From contig JANWYO010000197.1 of assembly GCA_025055215.1 (NCBI GenBank), forward strand, positions 1 through 35,397: a stretch of 35,397 nt of DNA. The letters are read 5' to 3'. The first letter of the stretch is position 1, and each line of letters begins with the position of its first letter. This document shows, in pieces, positions 32,593 to 35,397 of the stretch. The DNA comes from Gemmataceae bacterium. GTDB taxonomy: Bacteria; Planctomycetota; Planctomycetia; Gemmatales; Gemmataceae. The notes under the pieces are model-generated. The model had not been told where the DNA came from and ran no database searches. It saw only the letters and a list, made by a program, of their open reading frames with translations. A program made the position numbers and the translations under genes.

Positions 32593-33375
32593 ATGACCGA
32601 CGTCCTGAGCCGGATTCTGGAGCACAAACGCCGGGAGGTTGCCGAAGCCAAGGCCCGGGTTTCAGAACGGGAGTTGCGGCGCCGGTTGGCCGAGGCACCC
32701 GCAAGACGCGATTTTCGGGCTGCCATCAGCGCGCCGGGGCCGATCCACGTCATTGCCGAAGTCAAGAGAGCGTCGCCGTCCGCTGGGGTGATCCGCTCCG
32801 ACTTCGATCCGGTGGCCATCGCCCAAACCTATGAGCGGCACGGAGCGTCGGCCATCAGCGTCTTGACCGACGAGGCGTTTTTTCAGGGTTCCCTGGAGCA
32901 TCTGGTCGCCGTCCGGCGGGAGGTTTCGCTCCCGGTCCTGCGGAAGGAATTCATCATCGACCCGTACCAGCTAATGGAGGCGCGTGTGGCCGGTGCCGAC
33001 GCGATCCTGCTGATCGCCGAAGCGTTGGATGCGGGCTTGCTCCGGTCGCTATTGCGCCAGACGTGGGACTTGGGGCTGGAAGCGTTGGTGGAGCTGCACG
33101 ACTCCGTCCACTTGTCGTGGGTGCTCGACAGCGGTGCCCGCATCATCGGCATCAACAACCGCGACCTGCGCACCTTCACGACCCGCCTGGAACATACGCT
33201 GGAACTGCTGCCGCGGGTTCCGCCGAGCGTCACCGTCGTCAGCGAGAGCGGCATCCGCACCCGTGACGACGTGCTTCGCCTACAGGCTGCCGGGGTCCGT
33301 GCCATCCTGGTCGGCGAGAGCTTGATGCGGGCAGGCGACATCGGAGCGCAGCTCGATCAGCTGCGAGGTCTGTAG
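32593..33375 (+). CDS. trpC: Indole-3-glycerol-phosphate synthase
   Basis: 260 residues, normal length. It converts carboxyphenylamino-deoxyribulose phosphate to indole-3-glycerol phosphate in tryptophan synthesis. ATG 32593 follows GAGG by about 10 nt. The barrel carries the family motifs: LSRILEHKRREVAEAK, HVIAEVKRASPSAGVI (catalytic Lys and Glu), SVLTDEAFFQGS, LPVLRKEFIIDPYQL (catalytic Lys), ADAILLIAEAL, LEALVELHD (Glu), IIGINNRDLRTF (Asn/Arg), VVSESGI and AILVGESLM. No other trp gene is adjacent, so the pathway genes are dispersed. Its 3' end overlaps the opposing glycosyltransferase gene by 96 bp. Confidence 0.96.
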   Translation: MTDVLSRILEHKRREVAEAKARVSERELRRRLAEAPARRDFRAAISAPGPIHVIAEVKRASPSAGVIRSDFDPVAIAQTYERHGASAISVLTDEAFFQGSLEHLVAVRREVSLPVLRKEFIIDPYQLMEARVAGADAILLIAEALDAGLLRSLLRQTWDLGLEALVELHDSVHLSWVLDSGARIIGINNRDLRTFTTRLEHTLELLPRVPPSVTVVSESGIRTRDDVLRLQAAGVRAILVGESLMRAGDIGAQLDQLRGL

Positions 33376-35049
33376 GAGTTCGACGTCGGCCGTGTCGCTC
33401 AGGGAGGTCGGTGACTGCCACCAGCGAATACCGCAGTATAGCCAAAGCACCATCAGCACGTAGGTGTGCCACGGCTGCCCTTGGATTTCGGTATCCAACC
33501 GGATGGTGGCGAAGCGATGGCCGAGGGTGGCGCTGGCGTGCAGGAGAGGGAAAACATGCTCAATGACCAGGAGGACGAGCAACACGGTGGGGGCGAAGCG
33601 ATTGATGGTCCAGAGGTGGCGGTCCTCTGCCGCCAGCCACGGCAGTGGCAGCGGCAGGTCGGTCAAGAGCCGAGGCCGGTAGAATTCCCGTAGCGTCGGT
33701 TCGAGGGTGGTGCCGTCGACGGGGATGATCGCCAGGAGCCGGGGCTCGAGGTAGTCTCTGGGCCGGGTGAACAGCAGGCTGAGGGGCAGGGCCGTGAGCA
33801 GGACGTCGTAGTACATGAAGTGGAAGCAGCAAAGCCACGCCCCCAGGAGGAGGAAGGCGGCGATTGGCCCATCGACGGCCTGGGCTTGGGATGGGCGGAG
33901 CAGCGGCACGGCGGACGTCAGGGCGAAGGTGACGGACAACAGGCCCCAGCCGATCACGGCGGCATCGAGGCGGTCGCGCTCCTGGATCGGACGGGTGAAA
34001 TCGAGCAGGAAGCGGCGGGGGATGCCGAGGAGATCGCGGCTGAGGAAGACCCAGTTTTCGTCGACATTGTACAGGCGGGCGGCGGTCTGGCCGACCGCCA
34101 ACCAGTTTCGCCACGACTCCCAGCCGACCACCGGGACGGTGGCCAAGGCCAGTCCGGCGGCAACGGCTGACATGGTCAGGCAGGCACGCCAGCGCCGCGT
34201 CAGCAAGGGTACCAGGAAGAACGCGGCGGCCCAGACAGGCTTGAACGCCAGCAGGCCCCAGACCGCCCCGCCCCAGCCGGGGCGTTGGCGGCTGATGAGC
34301 ACCCAGCCCCAGACGAGGATGGTCAGCGTCAGGGCGGCGTTTTGCCCCAAGTCAAGGCTGCTGTTGAAGCCGGGATAGACCAGAACCAGGAGCGTAGCCA
34401 CGGGCCACCAGATACGGCCGGCGGCCAGCTGCCGAATCCCAAGCCCCGCCACGAAGGCCAACAGGACGCCGAGGATTTGCAGGGCGCGGTAGCCGACTTG
34501 CGGTCGGAGGAGTCCCAGCGGCGCGTAAACCACGGCATGGATGGGCGGATAGAGCGGGCCGCCGACGTGGCCCTCGGGGTCGGCGGTCATGAACCAGCCC
34601 AAAAGGCGATCGGCGTCAGAGCGATGGGCGGCCGCTTCCTTCAGAAGATCGACGAAGCGTTCGGGTGGGTCCCAGGCGAAGGGGCCTAGCGACAGCAGGC
34701 ACGAGGCGAGGACCGCCGCCGCAGGGGCTTCGTCGGTGCGAGGATAGGCGCGGATCAGCACTTCGTGCTGGGCCCGCCGATCGTAGAGCTGGCGGCCCCG
34801 CCCCTCCACGATCATGCGGCCCATGACCCACTGGCCACCGAAGTCAATGAAGGTGTGGCCCTCGTTGCCATCGCGGCGCAATCCCGAAAGATCGCCGCGG
34901 CCGACGACATCGAAGCGGGTCCAGGCGAGATAAAGCGCCAGACCGGCCCCCGCCAAGGTGACGCACCACGACGCGACCCAGCGGGTCCGCCAGTCAACGA
35001 GGAAGAGCACCAGGCGTTCCCAACGATCGGGGGGCAACGGGCGGTCCAC
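33280..35049 (-). CDS. GT87/DUF2029-like polytopic membrane glycosyltransferase
   Basis: 589 residues from GTG 35049, which has GGAGAA about 10 nt upstream. The frame extends to 35262 but would overlap tilS and adds a low-complexity leader. There are about ten or more membrane helices. Family-like features: an acidic periplasmic first loop after helix 1 (FDVVGRGDLSG, FIDFGGQWVMG, RRAQHEV), GGPLYPPIHAVVYAPLGLL, YPGFNSSLDLGQNAAL and WGLLAFKPVWAAAFFLVPLL. These resemble the C-type glycosyltransferase 87 / DUF2029 proteins, which use polyprenyl-phosphate sugars to modify cell-envelope glycans. The last 30 or so residues are hydrophilic and encoded opposite the end of trpC. Confidence 0.82.
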   Translation of the reverse strand: MDRPLPPDRWERLVLFLVDWRTRWVASWCVTLAGAGLALYLAWTRFDVVGRGDLSGLRRDGNEGHTFIDFGGQWVMGRMIVEGRGRQLYDRRAQHEVLIRAYPRTDEAPAAAVLASCLLSLGPFAWDPPERFVDLLKEAAAHRSDADRLLGWFMTADPEGHVGGPLYPPIHAVVYAPLGLLRPQVGYRALQILGVLLAFVAGLGIRQLAAGRIWWPVATLLVLVYPGFNSSLDLGQNAALTLTILVWGWVLISRQRPGWGGAVWGLLAFKPVWAAAFFLVPLLTRRWRACLTMSAVAAGLALATVPVVGWESWRNWLAVGQTAARLYNVDENWVFLSRDLLGIPRRFLLDFTRPIQERDRLDAAVIGWGLLSVTFALTSAVPLLRPSQAQAVDGPIAAFLLLGAWLCCFHFMYYDVLLTALPLSLLFTRPRDYLEPRLLAIIPVDGTTLEPTLREFYRPRLLTDLPLPLPWLAAEDRHLWTINRFAPTVLLVLLVIEHVFPLLHASATLGHRFATIRLDTEIQGQPWHTYVLMVLWLYCGIRWWQSPTSLSDTADVELLQTSQLIELRSDVACPHQALADQDGTDPGSL

Positions 35050-35104
35050 GGAAAGGCTTCTCCGGTGGTTGGACTCGTGCGGTACGGTGGGTATTAGGCA
35101 GCCT

Positions 35105-35397
35105 GTGCCACTGGTGGGAAAAGTCGGCGAGTTCTTTCGCGGCCGCGGCCGGCCGGCCGCGGGGCTGGTGCTGGCGGTTTCCGGGGGCGCCGACAGCGTT
35201 GCCCTGGTCCGGGCCGTCTTGGAGCTGGGGGCCGAGCCACCGCTGGTGGTAGCGCACCTCAACCACCAGCTGCGCGGGGCGGAGAGCGACGCCGACGAGG
35301 CTTTCGTCCGCGGGCTTTGCGAGGCGTTACGGCCGTGGGGCCCCCCCCCGCCCCCCCCGGGGCCCCCCCCCGGGGGGCCCCCCCCCCCCCCCGCCCC
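35105..35397 (+). CDS. tilS: tRNA(Ile)-lysidine synthase, N-terminal part (cut by window end)
   Basis: Only about 77 reliable codons are present. The GTG at 35105 has TTAGG about 6 nt upstream; a GTG at 35087 is also possible. The PP-loop ATPase signature LVLAVSGGADSVALVRAVL is complete, followed by VVAHLNHQLRGAESDADEAF, which is diagnostic for TilS. The enzyme converts the wobble cytidine of tRNA-Ile(CAU) to lysidine. From about 35337 the sequence is only G and C, and the frame there (Pro/Gly runs) should not be trusted. It is divergent from the glycosyltransferase gene with a 55-bp gap. Confidence 0.88.
   Translation, partial: MPLVGKVGEFFRGRGRPAAGLVLAVSGGADSVALVRAVLELGAEPPLVVAHLNHQLRGAESDADEAFVRGLCEALRPWGPPPPPPGPPPGGPPPPPA
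35337..35397. other. G/C-only low-complexity contig end (probable artefact)
   Basis: The last 61 bases contain no A or T and consist of runs of 4-15 identical bases, unlike anything else in the window. This is the kind of sequence produced by sequencing or assembly errors at contig ends. Confidence 0.75.

Overview
The window looks like a fragment (probably a whole contig) of a high-GC planctomycete chromosome, most likely from the Gemmataceae or a close relative. The evidence is the DUF1549/DUF1553 plus DUF1501 gene pair, the 'LExLEDRxxP' N-terminus of a giant repeat protein, a Ser/Thr kinase with the planctomycete-type N-terminal extension, many Tat-signal proteins, and gene-poor spacers with GC-rich perfect palindromes. 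The left edge lies inside a tandem-repeat gene. The right edge ends in about 60 bases of G and C only, which looks like a contig-end artefact.

Layout. 1-3857 (-): the first 1285 codons of a giant secreted protein built from two beta-propeller-like modules and at least five cadherin/Ig-like repeats. 3858-5001: a long spacer whose right half carries, on the + strand, a good match to a cyclic di-GMP-I (GEMM-I) riboswitch, followed by an intrinsic terminator and a possible antiterminator helix. It points at a secreted protein with four internal repeats (5002-6192). 6198-10519 (-): acetate kinase, then a DUF1549/1553-DUF1501 operon with its own terminator. 10520-11638: a spacer with a promoter candidate and strong hairpins, ahead of RNase Y (11639-13204). 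13365-17322 (-): a three-gene catabolic-looking operon (Tat-exported enolase-superfamily enzyme, ThDP-dependent enzyme, 3-hydroxyacyl-CoA dehydrogenase-like enzyme). 17476-19421 (+): a CHAD-domain protein and a Tat-exported xylose-isomerase-like TIM barrel. 19488-24751 (-): a heavy-metal RND efflux operon (small His/Cys-rich exported protein, membrane-fusion protein with a His-rich tail, CzcA/CusA-type pump with an extra segment of about 86 residues). 25348-26717: three small genes (membrane protein, zinc-ribbon-like protein, coiled coil).

26985-31524 (+): an exported beta-rich protein, a TPR-YggX fusion, a PSP1-domain protein with a six-cysteine cluster, a Ser/Thr kinase and a YgfZ-type folate-binding protein. 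Three of these five have family links to iron-sulfur biology, so this is the most suggestive gene cluster. 31431-35397: CPBP protease (-), trpC (+), GT87-like membrane glycosyltransferase (-), and the start of tilS (+). Two convergent pairs here overlap by about 95 bp.

The best candidates for something new are the c-di-GMP riboswitch with its switchable terminator in front of an unfamiliar repeat protein, the TPR-YggX / Cys-rich PSP1 / YgfZ neighbourhood, and the insertion in the RND pump. All functions are inferred from sequence motifs read by eye. No database search was run.
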